From: Methanomassiliicoccales archaeon
Lineage (GTDB): Archaea; Thermoplasmatota; Thermoplasmata; Methanomassiliicoccales; UBA472
NCBI GenBank assembly: GCA_026394375.1
Contig: JAPKYJ010000026.1
Coordinates: 1 to 64,000, forward strand
Length of the DNA stretch: 64,000 nucleotides
Direction of reading: 5' to 3'
In this document: positions 43,554-52,739 of the stretch, piece after piece
How the letters are laid out: each line of letters begins with the position of its first letter
Numbering within the stretch: position 1 is the stretch's first letter
Program-made: the position numbers and the translations under genes
Notes under the pieces: model-generated
What the model was told of the DNA's origin: nothing
What the model saw: the letters and a program-made list of their open reading frames with translations, nothing else
Database searches by the model: none

Positions 43554-44202
43554 GGTTCCTCCAACCGTCCTTCCAGGAGGAGAGCTTCACCTCTCCCACC
43601 CGCTTCCGGTAGGTTATCGGCACTTCCTTGGCCCGAAGCTTGCGGAAGGCCTCGATCTTGATCTCCTCGGAGAAGGGCATTCCGTCGTTCTGGACGTCGA
43701 GCTTGGCATAGGCATCCTTGCGGAACACCCACATCCCGCTCTGCGAGTCCTTGATCCTCACGTTGAAGAGCAAGCGGGTGGTGAAGTTCAGGATGCCATT
43801 GCCGAAGCGATGCTTGGCGGACATCGCCCCCTCCTCCAGGTCGGCGAAGCGGTTGGTGGTGATGAACTGCAGGTCCTCTCTGACCAGGAGATCGATGAGC
43901 TTGGGGATGTCCTCGGCCGGGTAGGTGCAGTCGGCGTCCAGAGTAGCAATTACCTCGCCACCGACCTTATCGAAGCCGGTCTTGTATGCTCGACCGTAGC
44001 CACGGCGTGGTTCCTCGATGACCAGAGCACCTTTCTCTCTGGCTATGTCCCTGGTCCGGTCCTTGGAGCTCGTGTCAACGATTGATATATCATAGGGCAG
44101 GCCAGTGGGCCTCATGACCGAACGTACGACGTCAATGACCCGGCCGACGGACTGCTCCTCGTTCATGGTGGGGATGACTATGCTGACCTTCAGCAGGAAC
44201 AC
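43525..44202 (-). CDS. Family 2 glycosyltransferase, dolichyl-phosphate sugar type
   Basis: About 225 residues of a GT-A enzyme similar to dolichyl-phosphate mannose/glucose synthases: VSIVIPTMNEEQSVGRVID, ISIVDTSSKDRTRDIA, RRGYGRAYKTGF, TLDADCTYPAEDI, then the family-specific TNRFADLEEGAMS, QSGMWVFRKDAY and EIKIEAFRKLRAKEVPI. No C-terminal membrane helix. GTG 44202 places the first strand at the very N-terminus and follows a TAATAT element; ATGs at 44268 and 44295 are also in frame. It would load a sugar on a lipid carrier for surface glycans. Confidence 0.85.
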   Translation of the reverse strand: MFLLKVSIVIPTMNEEQSVGRVIDVVRSVMRPTGLPYDISIVDTSSKDRTRDIAREKGALVIEEPRRGYGRAYKTGFDKVGGEVIATLDADCTYPAEDIPKLIDLLVREDLQFITTNRFADLEEGAMSAKHRFGNGILNFTTRLLFNVRIKDSQSGMWVFRKDAYAKLDVQNDGMPFSEEIKIEAFRKLRAKEVPITYRKRVGEVKLSSWKDGWRNLKFLWKKRF

Positions 44203-44288
44203 CGTGGGCGGAATGGACAGGGGCGATATTAGGTTGTCCCTTGTGCCTTTCCACGAGATCGGGGACATGACTCCTACTGAGCCACGTT

Positions 44289-44981
44289 CTAGCATTTGCG
44301 CTGGATGATCACCTGGAAGGCGTTAGCGAAGCACCATAGAGGGGGAGCATTGGCCACTAGTCGGTTGCCTATGCGATACAACCTACGTTGTGGATTGGGT
44401 TGTGTCTTCAAGACGTATCGTATCGGAAGGGAATCCAGGAGTGCGCGGAACTGGCCATAGCTCAGGAGGTGATAATTCTCGTATGAACCTTTGCCGAAGG
44501 CCTTGGTGTAGTGGTTTGCCACGCCCTTCGGCAGGTAAGAGAGGAAGGGCAATCGAAGGTGCGGCTCCAACGGGAACCATTTGTTGGGGGTGTTCAGGTA
44601 CATGACCCCGCCGGGCACCATCATCTCGACGCACCGCTCCAGGAGGAGCCTCTGGTCCTGCACGTGCTCCAGCACATCGCTGAGGATGACGACATCATAG
44701 CGCTCAATTGGCCGTAGGTCGTAAGCGGAGAGTCTTCTGAAACGGACGTTGGTGATGCCCAAATGTTCCGCTTCCCTTCGGGCGAGTTCCAGGTTCGCTT
44801 CATGGATGTCCACTCCTAGGACGCATTTCGAATAGGGAGCCAGGCTCAGGGACACCACACCCTCACCGCAGCCCACGTCCAGCACCGAGCAATCGCGGAA
44901 ATCCTTCTTCAGTTCGGGAGAGAACATGGAGATGTAGTCTAGCACTTGGCGGGTGCGGTACTGATCGCGGTCGTAGCTCAT
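44289..44981 (-). CDS. SAM-dependent class I methyltransferase
   Basis: A 230-residue protein. SVLDVGCGEGVVSLSLAPY is motif I (about 32-50), GVDIHEANLELARREAE motif II, YDVVILSDVLEHVQDQ motif IV, with GGVMYLNTPNKWFPLEPH downstream, as in UbiE/COQ5-type methyltransferases that often modify sugars in glycan clusters. A basic C-terminus with hydrophobic residues follows. The substrate is unknown; the neighbours suggest a sugar or lipid-linked glycan. Its 3' end overlaps the longest form of the glycosyltransferase gene that follows. Confidence 0.85.
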   Translation of the reverse strand: MSYDRDQYRTRQVLDYISMFSPELKKDFRDCSVLDVGCGEGVVSLSLAPYSKCVLGVDIHEANLELARREAEHLGITNVRFRRLSAYDLRPIERYDVVILSDVLEHVQDQRLLLERCVEMMVPGGVMYLNTPNKWFPLEPHLRLPFLSYLPKGVANHYTKAFGKGSYENYHLLSYGQFRALLDSLPIRYVLKTQPNPQRRLYRIGNRLVANAPPLWCFANAFQVIIQRKC

Positions 44982-45070
44982 CGGAAATCAGCGGTCCTGA
45001 CCTTTCCTAGGTCAAGCGAACGGCGAAACGGTAATAAAACATGCTCGATGACGACCATCCTGCGATCTTC

Positions 45071-45865
45071 TCAAGGTCCGGTCCTTGGCCTGCGCTCCCC
45101 GAACAGCTTGTATCCCACATAGCCGGTCATGGCCACCGCCAGCCTGGTTAGGGACCAGACGGTCACCTTCTGCCGGAACATCCTCAGGGGGTCATACTTC
45201 GTCCACAATGAACCGTGCTTCATGGTCAGCTGCTTCCTCCCCGCCCCGTTCCAGAAAGCCTGCTTGAAGAAGCCGTAGAGGGTGGACTTCAACCGATGGT
45301 AGACAATGGCCTTGGGATTGTAGGTGAGCTTGTAGCCCTCCTTCACCGCCCGGAAGTTGAGATCGATGTCCTCGGCGGTGATGAACCAGTCGTCGAACCC
45401 TCCGATCTGGTCCAGGATCTCCTTCCTGAAGGCGAGATTGCAGCTGGGGAATGACAGGTCGAAGCCTTTGTAGTTGAGCTCTACCCGGTCCAGCTCTTCC
45501 CATGCCCGCAGCCCCATGGAAATGGTCTTGCCTGCCACGATATCCGCCCCCGCCTGCATGGCCTCCCGCATCTCTTTGAGCCAGAAGGGATTGGCGATGC
45601 AGTCGCCGTCGATGAAGGCCACCACATCCCCCGCCGCCATGGCTATGCCGTGGTTACGGCTACGTCCTCTTTTCCCAGCTTTTATCAGCGGCTTGACCGT
45701 CTGGTATCTCTTGGCATATTCCTGAAGAATGGCCCAGGTGCGGTCCTTGGACCGGGCATCGACGGCGATGATCTCCAAGGGACCTTCTTGGGTCACCAGA
45801 CCGTCCAGTAGGTCGGCGATGTTGCGCTCTTCGTTGAATACGGTCAGGACCACACTAACTTTCAT
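45071..45865 (-). CDS. Family 2 glycosyltransferase
   Basis: A 264-residue GT-A enzyme: MKVSVVLTVFNEERNIADLL opens the domain, with IIAVDARSKDRTWAIL, GRSRNHGIAMAAGDVVAFID as a metal site, FPSCNLAFRKEILDQIGGFD and TAEDIDLNFRAVKEGY. It ends in a hydrophobic tail (LTRLAVAMTGYVGYKLFG) likely at the membrane. ATG 45865 is preferred over a 40-codon longer frame because the fold begins here and GGTGGGA precedes it. Poly-glycan extension is likely; the donor is unknown. Confidence 0.86.
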   Translation of the reverse strand: MKVSVVLTVFNEERNIADLLDGLVTQEGPLEIIAVDARSKDRTWAILQEYAKRYQTVKPLIKAGKRGRSRNHGIAMAAGDVVAFIDGDCIANPFWLKEMREAMQAGADIVAGKTISMGLRAWEELDRVELNYKGFDLSFPSCNLAFRKEILDQIGGFDDWFITAEDIDLNFRAVKEGYKLTYNPKAIVYHRLKSTLYGFFKQAFWNGAGRKQLTMKHGSLWTKYDPLRMFRQKVTVWSLTRLAVAMTGYVGYKLFGERRPRTGP

Positions 45866-45918
45866 TCCCACCTTTGAAGGATTGTTCGCATAAAGCGTTT
45901 TTGTTCCGGGAAACCCCC

Positions 45919-46245
45919 ATGCATCCACATCCGCATCAATGGAGCGCAGATTCGGAGAGGCAGGAGCCAGGCGGCGGGGCTTCATTATTCTTCGGATTGC
46001 GAAAGGATTGCTGGGAAGAGGTTAAGGGGTTCGATGAGGGTTACCGCATCATGCTCTCTCGGTGGTATATCTCCACCTGCATCTCCGCCGAAGTGGACCA
46101 CGATTGCCATACCACCCAACGACACCGCAACGAACTGAGGGAGTTCAGCGGCCTGGACCATTTCAAGGAGTTGTGGCCGAAGGAGCGGATCAAGCAGGTG
46201 CTGAAGGCAGGGAAGGCGGGGAAGTTCCGGATCTACGACGAGTAG
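45919..46245 (+). CDS. Short fragment resembling the end of a glycosyltransferase
   Basis: A 108-residue frame from ATG 45919. After a His-rich beginning, residues 35-50 (GGASLFFGLRKDCWEEVKGFDEGY) look like the acceptor-side motif of GT2 enzymes, followed by a long unrelated-looking stretch and a Lys-rich end. The N-terminal nucleotide-binding half is absent. Most likely a remnant, or a chance frame. It is divergent from the full GT2 gene next to it. Confidence 0.35.
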   Translation: MHPHPHQWSADSERQEPGGGASLFFGLRKDCWEEVKGFDEGYRIMLSRWYISTCISAEVDHDCHTTQRHRNELREFSGLDHFKELWPKERIKQVLKAGKAGKFRIYDE

Positions 46246-46449
46246 CTCTGCTACGCTGATTCGGCATGATTGGACATCAGATTGTCACCTATGGTCCTCC
46301 TGGCTTCTAAGGACGGGTCGAAGCGCAAGATGATATCGACCCAGCGCTCGTCACCAAGCTTGGTCGAATACCCCGGTCGCTGATGGAGTGGTGGCACGTC
46401 GGACAGCATATGGCTAGCGGTCTTTGGTCTAGCTTCTCTTAGCCAGCAA

Positions 46450-46461
46450 CATATATATATC
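46450..46461 (+). promoter_or_regulatory. TATA box of the smc operon
   Basis: CATATATATATC about 120 bases before the smc ATG. A start near 46485 leaves a leader of about 95 bases ending in GGGAGG. Confidence 0.5.
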
Positions 46462-46482
46462 TACACCCCAATACTCAGCACC

Positions 46483-46500
46483 GTCTGACAGCTGTCGGAC
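46483..46500. promoter_or_regulatory. Palindrome at the predicted smc start site
   Basis: GTCTGACAG-CTGTCGGAC, an 18-base inverted repeat with one mismatch and a perfect GACAGCTGTC core. It is 22-50 bases downstream of the TATA box, where a bound repressor would block initiation. Confidence 0.4.
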
Positions 46501-46579
46501 TTGAGGGATGGGATGCAGCTAGGGGTCTCTCTCCACCCAGGGAGCCCGATCCGTCGCCTCTCCCCAAGGGAGGTCGTTC

Positions 46580-49500
46580 ATGTATCTTAAGCAGCTGGAA
46601 CTAGAGAACTTCAAGTCTTTTGGCAAGAAGATGACGATACCGTTCCTGGAGGGCTTCACCGCCGTCACCGGACCGAACGGCTCGGGCAAGAGCAACATCT
46701 CGGACGCCATACTCTTCGTTCTAGGGCCGAAGAGCTCGAAGGCACTCCGAGCGGCCAAGCTTACTGACCTCATCTTCAATGGCGGGCCATCGAAGCAACC
46801 GGCTGATCACTGCAAGGTATCCCTGATATTCGAGAACAAGGACCGGGCCATCCCTTACGACGCCGATGTGGTCAAGCTCACCCGCCTGGTCAAGCTCTCG
46901 GAGAGCAACGAAGGCTACAATTCCTATTTCTACGTCAACGACCGCAAGTCCTCCTTGGGCGAGTTCGATTCATTGTTGGCCAACTCCCGCATCAGCGCCG
47001 AGGGCTACAACGTGGTGCAGCAGGGCGACGTTACCCGCATAGTCACCATGTCCAACGTGGACCGGAGGCGCATCCTGGACGATATCTCGGGTATCAGCAA
47101 GTACGACGAGGAGATCGTCAAAGCGGAAGCGGAGCGCAAGGCGGCCGAGGAGAACATCGACCGCATCGGCATCATCCTCACCGAGCTGGACAGGCAGATC
47201 AAGCAGCTGGAGGAGGAGCGTACCTCGGCCCTCAAATACCTGGAGGCGCGGGACCGTTTGACGCTTTCCAAGGCGCAGCTGGCGCACAAGAAGAAGGAGT
47301 CTGCCCTGACAGAGATCGAGCAGGTCAAGCGCCAGATGTCCGAATATGCCAGGCAGATCGAGAACCTCAAACTGAGGAAACAGGAGCTGTCAGACAAGGT
47401 CAAGGGCGTGGAAGAGAAGGTGGCGCAGCTGGAGCGGGATATCGACGCCAAGAGCGGCGGCGAGTTCAAGCTGCTGAAGGAGAAGACGGACTCGGCCAAG
47501 ATCGACATCGCCCGAGCGCAGGAGCAGGCCTCTCAGGCCAAGACCGGCATGGAGGAGCTGCAGGAAGCCCTGAAGGAGAAGCTCCAGGAGAAGGGCGGGC
47601 TGGAGAAGCAGCTCGGCTCGCTGGAGAAGAAATTGGAGGAAGCGGAGAAAAGCTATCTCCAGGACCTCAACCTACTGGACAAGAGGAAGGCCGAGCTGAA
47701 CGAAATCAATCAGGAAGTGGTGGAATCGGACAGCGAGATTGGGACCCTGGGCAAGCGGGTGGAGGAGCTGGACGCCGATCTGAAGAAGAAAGAGGAGGAG
47801 CGCCACGCCCTCGTCCTCGGGAAGGAGCGGGCGGAGGACCACCGAGATCGATTGAAGACTGATCTAGCCAACCTCGAGGAAGGGAAGAAGGGCCTAGATT
47901 TCGAGCTGAGCGATACAGAGTTCCAGATCAAGGAGCTGCGTTCACAGGATAAGGATTCATCCAAGGAGTTGAAGTCCCTACAGGAGGAGCTCTTCCAGAA
48001 GAAGAACCTGGAAACGAAATTGAGCCGCACAGCTGAAGAGCTGGAGCAAGCCATCAGGCGCCTGACGAGGGAATACAGCCAGCTGAAGGCGGATCAGGAG
48101 GCGGCGGAGAACGTGGCCAAGGGCTACAACCGTGCCGTTCGCGCTCTGCTGGAGGCGAGAGACCGTCGCGAGATCAAAGGCATCCATGGCACCATCGCCC
48201 AGCTGGCCGAGGTCGACCCCCAGCATGAGGTCGCCCTCAACGTGGCAGCGGGCAACAGGATGCAGTCGATCGTGGTGGATGACGATGAAGTGGCGGCCAC
48301 TGCGATACAATTCCTCAAGAAGAACAGCCTGGGCCGGGCAACGTTCCTGCCGCTCAACAAGATGCTGGACGGAAAGCCGAGAGGCAAGGCCCTCCTGGCG
48401 GAGAAAGAGGCGGTGGGGTTCGCCATCGATCTCATCCGCTTCAAGGAAGAGTACCGGGCGGCATTCTGGTACGTTTTCGGGGACACGGTGGTCGTGGACT
48501 CATTGGACAAGGCGCGAAGGCTCATGGGCGGCGTGAGATTGGTCACCCAGAGCGGCGAGCTCATCGAGTCCTCGGGCGCCATGGTAGGGGGCACTCTGGA
48601 AGGGGTGCAGGTCAAATTCGGATCATCGGCCAAGAGCAAGCTGGAAGAGGTCGCCGAGGAATTGCGCCGCTCCAACGAGCACTCGGAGAAGGTGCAGGCC
48701 GAACTGGTGACCGTGAGGGCCGCCCTCAAGGACATCGAGAACGTGCTGCGGGAAGCGAACTCCTCCGGAACCACGAACGGGGTTAAGGTCGGCGCCTTGG
48801 ACTCGAGACGGAAGGAGATGCGCGAGCGGCAGACCCAAGCGGAGGCGGAGATCAAGAAACTGGCCGGGGAACTGGCTGAGGTGGAGCGCTCCATCGCCGC
48901 CACGGTCATCAAGGTAGAGGCGCTGGCTAAGGAGACGGACGGCATCCGCACCGAGCGCGACGGCGGACGCAAGCGCATCAACGAGATCGCGCCTCAAGAG
49001 CTATCATCCAAATTGAAGAAGCTGCAGGGCGAGATCGCCGAGCTGACCGGGACGGTCGCCAAGGAGAAGTCGGAGAAGGAGACGACCGAGGCGCAGCTGC
49101 AGCTGCTGAAGCAGCGCTTCCAGGACGTTGAGGGTCTGGACCGGGACGCCAAGGGCAAGATCGCCAAGATGAAGAGGACCTTGGGCGAGGCAACGGAGAA
49201 GGAGAAGCGGCTCACCACCGAGCTCAACGCCCTGAAGAAGATCGAGGAGTCGATGGGCAATGAGGTCAGCGGTCTGCGCGGCAAGCGCGACGCCGCCTTC
49301 CGGGAGAAGACCAAGCTAGAAGCCGATCGCGATCAGGTGGCGATCAAGATCGAGACCTCGGGCGACTTCACCATCGGGCTGCAGACCAAGGTCGTGGCAG
49401 CAGAGGAAAGGCTCAAGGAGCTGGAGTCGGAGATCCTCTCCTACAATGTGCCAGTCACCTATCCCCTGCCCCCGTTGGAGGATATCAAGGAGACCATCAA

Positions 49501-50182
49501 CAGATGCGAGTCCATGCTCAACTCCATGGGCGCGGTCAACCTGCGTTCCATTGAGGACTACAATTCCAAGCTCACCAGGCACGATGAACTGAAGGAGGAG
49601 GCCGGGCGACTGGACAAGCAGCGCAAGGACCTCATCAAGCTCATGGACGAGCTCAACGACAAGAAGAAGGAGGCGTTGGGCAAGGTCTTCGTGGCCATCA
49701 ACGAGAACCTCAAAGGCACTTACGCTGAGCTCTCGGGAGGCGGGGAGGCGGAGCTGGTATTGGAGAACCCCGGATCACCGTTCGAAGGTGGACTGGTGAT
49801 GAAGGTCAGGCCCCGCAACGGCAAGGTGCTGCGCCTGGATGCCCTGAGCGGTGGAGAGAAATCGCTCGCCGCCCTGGCGTTCGTCTTCGCCATCCAGCAG
49901 TTCCAACCATCGCCATTCTATCTCCTCGACGAGATCGACATGTTCCTGGACGCGGTGAACGCGGACATGGTCGCTCATCGCGTGGCGAAATGCTCCAAGA
50001 CGGCTCAGTTCGTGCAGATATCCTTGCGCAAAGTGACCCTGGGCAAGGCCGATCATCTGATCGGGGTGACGAAGGGCGAGGGCGGCATCAGCCAGGTGAT
50101 TATGAAGGCCAACGTGGGCGACATCAAGGACCTGCAGGAGCAGCTGCATTTGCCCGAGGAGAAGGCGGAGGGAGCGGCATGA
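46580..50182 (+). CDS. smc: Chromosome segregation protein SMC
   Basis: A 1200-residue SMC ATPase that organises and segregates the chromosome. Walker A GPNGSGKSN is at residues 31-39, and the N-lobe signature FSSKALRAAKLTDLIFNGG-like region follows. Two long coiled coils (about 165-500 and 670-1010) flank a hinge (about 515-660; GIHGTIAQLAEVDPQHEVAL). The C-lobe has LSGGEKSLAALAFVFAIQQF and Walker B YLLDEIDMFLD. Length is typical. The ATG follows a GGGAGG site. Its stop overlaps scpA by 4 bases, forming a complete condensin operon. Confidence 0.95.
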   Translation: MYLKQLELENFKSFGKKMTIPFLEGFTAVTGPNGSGKSNISDAILFVLGPKSSKALRAAKLTDLIFNGGPSKQPADHCKVSLIFENKDRAIPYDADVVKLTRLVKLSESNEGYNSYFYVNDRKSSLGEFDSLLANSRISAEGYNVVQQGDVTRIVTMSNVDRRRILDDISGISKYDEEIVKAEAERKAAEENIDRIGIILTELDRQIKQLEEERTSALKYLEARDRLTLSKAQLAHKKKESALTEIEQVKRQMSEYARQIENLKLRKQELSDKVKGVEEKVAQLERDIDAKSGGEFKLLKEKTDSAKIDIARAQEQASQAKTGMEELQEALKEKLQEKGGLEKQLGSLEKKLEEAEKSYLQDLNLLDKRKAELNEINQEVVESDSEIGTLGKRVEELDADLKKKEEERHALVLGKERAEDHRDRLKTDLANLEEGKKGLDFELSDTEFQIKELRSQDKDSSKELKSLQEELFQKKNLETKLSRTAEELEQAIRRLTREYSQLKADQEAAENVAKGYNRAVRALLEARDRREIKGIHGTIAQLAEVDPQHEVALNVAAGNRMQSIVVDDDEVAATAIQFLKKNSLGRATFLPLNKMLDGKPRGKALLAEKEAVGFAIDLIRFKEEYRAAFWYVFGDTVVVDSLDKARRLMGGVRLVTQSGELIESSGAMVGGTLEGVQVKFGSSAKSKLEEVAEELRRSNEHSEKVQAELVTVRAALKDIENVLREANSSGTTNGVKVGALDSRRKEMRERQTQAEAEIKKLAGELAEVERSIAATVIKVEALAKETDGIRTERDGGRKRINEIAPQELSSKLKKLQGEIAELTGTVAKEKSEKETTEAQLQLLKQRFQDVEGLDRDAKGKIAKMKRTLGEATEKEKRLTTELNALKKIEESMGNEVSGLRGKRDAAFREKTKLEADRDQVAIKIETSGDFTIGLQTKVVAAEERLKELESEILSYNVPVTYPLPPLEDIKETINRCESMLNSMGAVNLRSIEDYNSKLTRHDELKEEAGRLDKQRKDLIKLMDELNDKKKEALGKVFVAINENLKGTYAELSGGGEAELVLENPGSPFEGGLVMKVRPRNGKVLRLDALSGGEKSLAALAFVFAIQQFQPSPFYLLDEIDMFLDAVNADMVAHRVAKCSKTAQFVQISLRKVTLGKADHLIGVTKGEGGISQVIMKANVGDIKDLQEQLHLPEEKAEGAA

Positions 50183-51087
50183 GCGAAGGACCGGGACTGG
50201 AAGGCGTGCTGGACCATATCATGTTCCACCAGGCCATCATTGGAGAGGACGATGGACATCTGAAGTTCGACCGCTACCTGGACATGGCCCGGGGAGCGAG
50301 CCTGGGCTCGGACTATGCGCCAAAGGACCCACTTGACCGCTCGCTGCAATTGGTCTTCGACCTGGTGCTCAACCAGAACTTCGACCCCTGGGACATAGAC
50401 CTGGTCTCCTTCACGGACATCTATTTGAAGCGAATGCAGGAGACCGCGGTGAACTTCATCGTCGCCGGCAAACTGGTCTTCATGGCCTGGAGCATACTCA
50501 AGCTGCAGAGCGAGGAGGTGCTCGCCGCCAACGACGAGCAGCGCGAGCTTTTCTGCTCCGACTGGGACTTCGATTCACTAGGGGAGTTCTATTCCGATGA
50601 GAAAGAATGCGACCTGAATTTCGACGTGCCGGAGAGCGTGGACCTGTGCGAGGCGGTTCGACATCAGGCCCAGCGGCCGGTTTCATTGATCGAGTTGCTG
50701 GACGCCTTCGAGGATGCCCGCGACGAAGCGCAGAGGCAAGAGGAAAGAGAGCGTCTTCGCGAGCGGTTGAAGCTCAACCCGGACAAGTTCGATGCCAAGT
50801 CCCACTCCGAGGACCTGGAGCGGGAAGTGGAGATGGTCTGGACGCGCATAATGAAATGCGGACCGGGGCCGGTGGCCATTGACGACCTGTTCTCTGGAGG
50901 AAAGGAGGATAGGGTGACGGTGTTCGTCTCTCTCCTCTTCCTGGCCCGGAACGGCAAGATATCGCTCTGGCAGGAGGACCTTCCTTTCGGACAGATCTTC
51001 ATGGAGATCAAGATCCCCTGGCACATCGCCACCATGGAGGAAGCCAGGCAGCCGGCCGAAGTGCCGCAGCGGGCCATGGTGATGTGA
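50179..51087 (+). CDS. scpA: Segregation and condensation protein A
   Basis: A 302-residue kleisin that bridges the SMC heads. The N-terminal part has LDRSLQLVFDLVLNQNFDPWDIDLVSFTDIYL, the family opening; the middle is acidic and variable (DDEQRELFCSDWD, SDEKECDLNFD); the C-terminal winged helix is VTVFVSLLFLARNGKISLWQ. ATG 50179 overlaps the smc stop, deciding the start although the frame is open further up. It is followed by scpB with a 1-base gap. Confidence 0.9.
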   Translation: MSEGPGLEGVLDHIMFHQAIIGEDDGHLKFDRYLDMARGASLGSDYAPKDPLDRSLQLVFDLVLNQNFDPWDIDLVSFTDIYLKRMQETAVNFIVAGKLVFMAWSILKLQSEEVLAANDEQRELFCSDWDFDSLGEFYSDEKECDLNFDVPESVDLCEAVRHQAQRPVSLIELLDAFEDARDEAQRQEERERLRERLKLNPDKFDAKSHSEDLEREVEMVWTRIMKCGPGPVAIDDLFSGGKEDRVTVFVSLLFLARNGKISLWQEDLPFGQIFMEIKIPWHIATMEEARQPAEVPQRAMVM

Positions 51088-51088
51088 T

Positions 51089-51598
51089 TTGGAGCCGGTG
51101 CGGGCCGTGGAAGCGGTGCTCTTCGCATCCTCTCGGCCATTGCGCATGGCGGAGATCGAGGCTGCTACCCAGTTGACCCCAGACGCCATCCGAAGGGCTC
51201 TGGGAAAGCTGAAGAAGGAATATGATGAGCGCGCCTCCTCCATCGAAGTGGTCAAGATCGGTATCCGCTACGCCATGCAGCTGAGGAAGGAGTACACCCC
51301 TTACGGCCTACCGTTCGCGGAGAAGGAACTGCCCCGGGAGGTGCTGAAGACCGCGGCGTACATAGCCTACAACCAACCTCTCCGCCAGAGCGACCTGGCA
51401 AAGTCATTGGGAGGGGAGGTATACGAGCACGTGCGGGCGCTGCGCGAGGCGGGACTGGTATCCGCTCACCGGCAAGGGCAGACGTTCCTTCTGACCACCT
51501 CCAAGCGCTTCGCCGAATACTTCGGCATCGCCTCCTCCCGGAAGGAGGACATCAAGCGCTGGATGGAGGCTCAGTTGGTGAAAGGCGGAGCGACCTGA
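51089..51598 (+). CDS. scpB: Segregation and condensation protein B
   Basis: A 169-residue KITE protein with two winged-helix domains: AVEAVLFASSRPLRMAEIEAA at the start, IRRALGKLKKEYDERASSIEVV, then the second domain with LKTAAYIAYNQPLRQSDLAKSLGGEVYEHVRALREAGLV. It binds the ScpA linker as a dimer. It starts at TTG 51089 right after the scpA stop. Length and order match archaeal and bacterial Smc-ScpAB operons. Confidence 0.9.
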   Translation: MEPVRAVEAVLFASSRPLRMAEIEAATQLTPDAIRRALGKLKKEYDERASSIEVVKIGIRYAMQLRKEYTPYGLPFAEKELPREVLKTAAYIAYNQPLRQSDLAKSLGGEVYEHVRALREAGLVSAHRQGQTFLLTTSKRFAEYFGIASSRKEDIKRWMEAQLVKGGAT

Positions 51599-51614
51599 TC
51601 GTGCTCTTGCGGAT

Positions 51615-52739
51615 ATGCCTCGTCCCGTTCTTTTCTGTTGCTCTGGTGTGGCTCTTAGGTCGATGACTAATACCCAAACGGTTATTGCCGGCATCGCATC
51701 TACCAAGTCACCAATATTGAGAGGAAGTCAAACGTCGAACCAGAGTGTCGTGCAGGATCAACCCTGCATTCTAACCATAGGGGTGCCCACATACAACGGG
51801 GCGGAGACCATTGGACAGACCATCGAAAGCGTGCTGTCGCAGGTGGGACCGGATAAGGCGGGTCTGGTGGAAGTGATCGTCTCTGACAACGCCTCCGATG
51901 ATAAGACGGAGTCGACGGTCCTCGGACTGATGTCGAGGTACCCAGGGAGGGTGGTGTATCACAAGAACGAGACCAACATCGGCTTCGATGCCAATGTTGA
52001 TACTATCGTGCACATGGCAAAGGGCCGTTTTGTCTGGCCTCTCGCCGATGATGACTATTTGAAGGATGGCGCGATAGATGAGGTCCTCGAAGCCATACAC
52101 GAACATCCCGACGTGGCATTGATATTCGCGAACTTCGAAGGAGGCTCGGCCAGCTTGACCTTGGAGGAGGGGGAGCTGTGTCCGGACGGCAACGCCTTCT
52201 TCAGCCGGATCAACTTCAAGAACGGATTGCTATCGAGCAACATCGTCAACCGGAGCATCTGGTTGGCCCTCAATCTCAAGCGATACCACGGCCGCTATTG
52301 GATACACTTCGCTTACGCGATGGAAGCCCTTTCCCCCAACTCCCATCGGCAGGCCTTCATTTTGAAGGGAACCCCCTTGGGCCTCTGCATTGCCAAGGGA
52401 CGGTGGGGAGGTGGAGGCTCCTTCATACACATCGGTCTCTGTTTGGTGGACATCTTCCAGGAGATGCCGAACCTTGGCTATTCCAGGGGTGTGAAGAAGA
52501 GAGCGGACTTCGTGATCAAGGGCGGCTATCCGAAGTATATTCCCATGGCGAAGGCTCAGGGCCTTTGTCTGGATGGTAATCTTCTCAATAGCTTCTGCTC
52601 CCATTATTGGCAGTACCCGACCTTTTGGGTGGTGGACCTGCCTTTACTGCTCATTCCAGGAAGTGTCTATCGACTTTGGTTCGATCTTCGCGGCCGCGGG
52701 AGGAACAGACGGCGGACGAATGGATCCCGTCCAAGATGA
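51615..52739 (+). CDS. Family 2 glycosyltransferase
   Basis: A 374-residue GT-A enzyme. LTIGVPTYNGAETIGQTIES opens the domain near residue 53, followed by VIVSDNASDDKTES, KNETNIGFDANVDTIV and the metal site WPLADDDYLKDGAID. The C-terminal half has YHGRYWIHFAYAM and an end rich in Arg. ATG 51663 is a likely alternative start because the first 16 residues match nothing. It lies after the condensin operon and ahead of an IS element. Confidence 0.82.
   Translation: MPRPVLFCCSGVALRSMTNTQTVIAGIASTKSPILRGSQTSNQSVVQDQPCILTIGVPTYNGAETIGQTIESVLSQVGPDKAGLVEVIVSDNASDDKTESTVLGLMSRYPGRVVYHKNETNIGFDANVDTIVHMAKGRFVWPLADDDYLKDGAIDEVLEAIHEHPDVALIFANFEGGSASLTLEEGELCPDGNAFFSRINFKNGLLSSNIVNRSIWLALNLKRYHGRYWIHFAYAMEALSPNSHRQAFILKGTPLGLCIAKGRWGGGGSFIHIGLCLVDIFQEMPNLGYSRGVKKRADFVIKGGYPKYIPMAKAQGLCLDGNLLNSFCSHYWQYPTFWVVDLPLLLIPGSVYRLWFDLRGRGRNRRRTNGSRPR

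Larger units (their letters stand above)
46246..46579. other. Intergenic region before smc
   Basis: About 330 bases without a supported gene. It holds the smc promoter elements near its end (TATA run at 46450-46461 and a palindrome at 46483-46500). The first 200 bases show nothing I can name. Confidence 0.4.
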
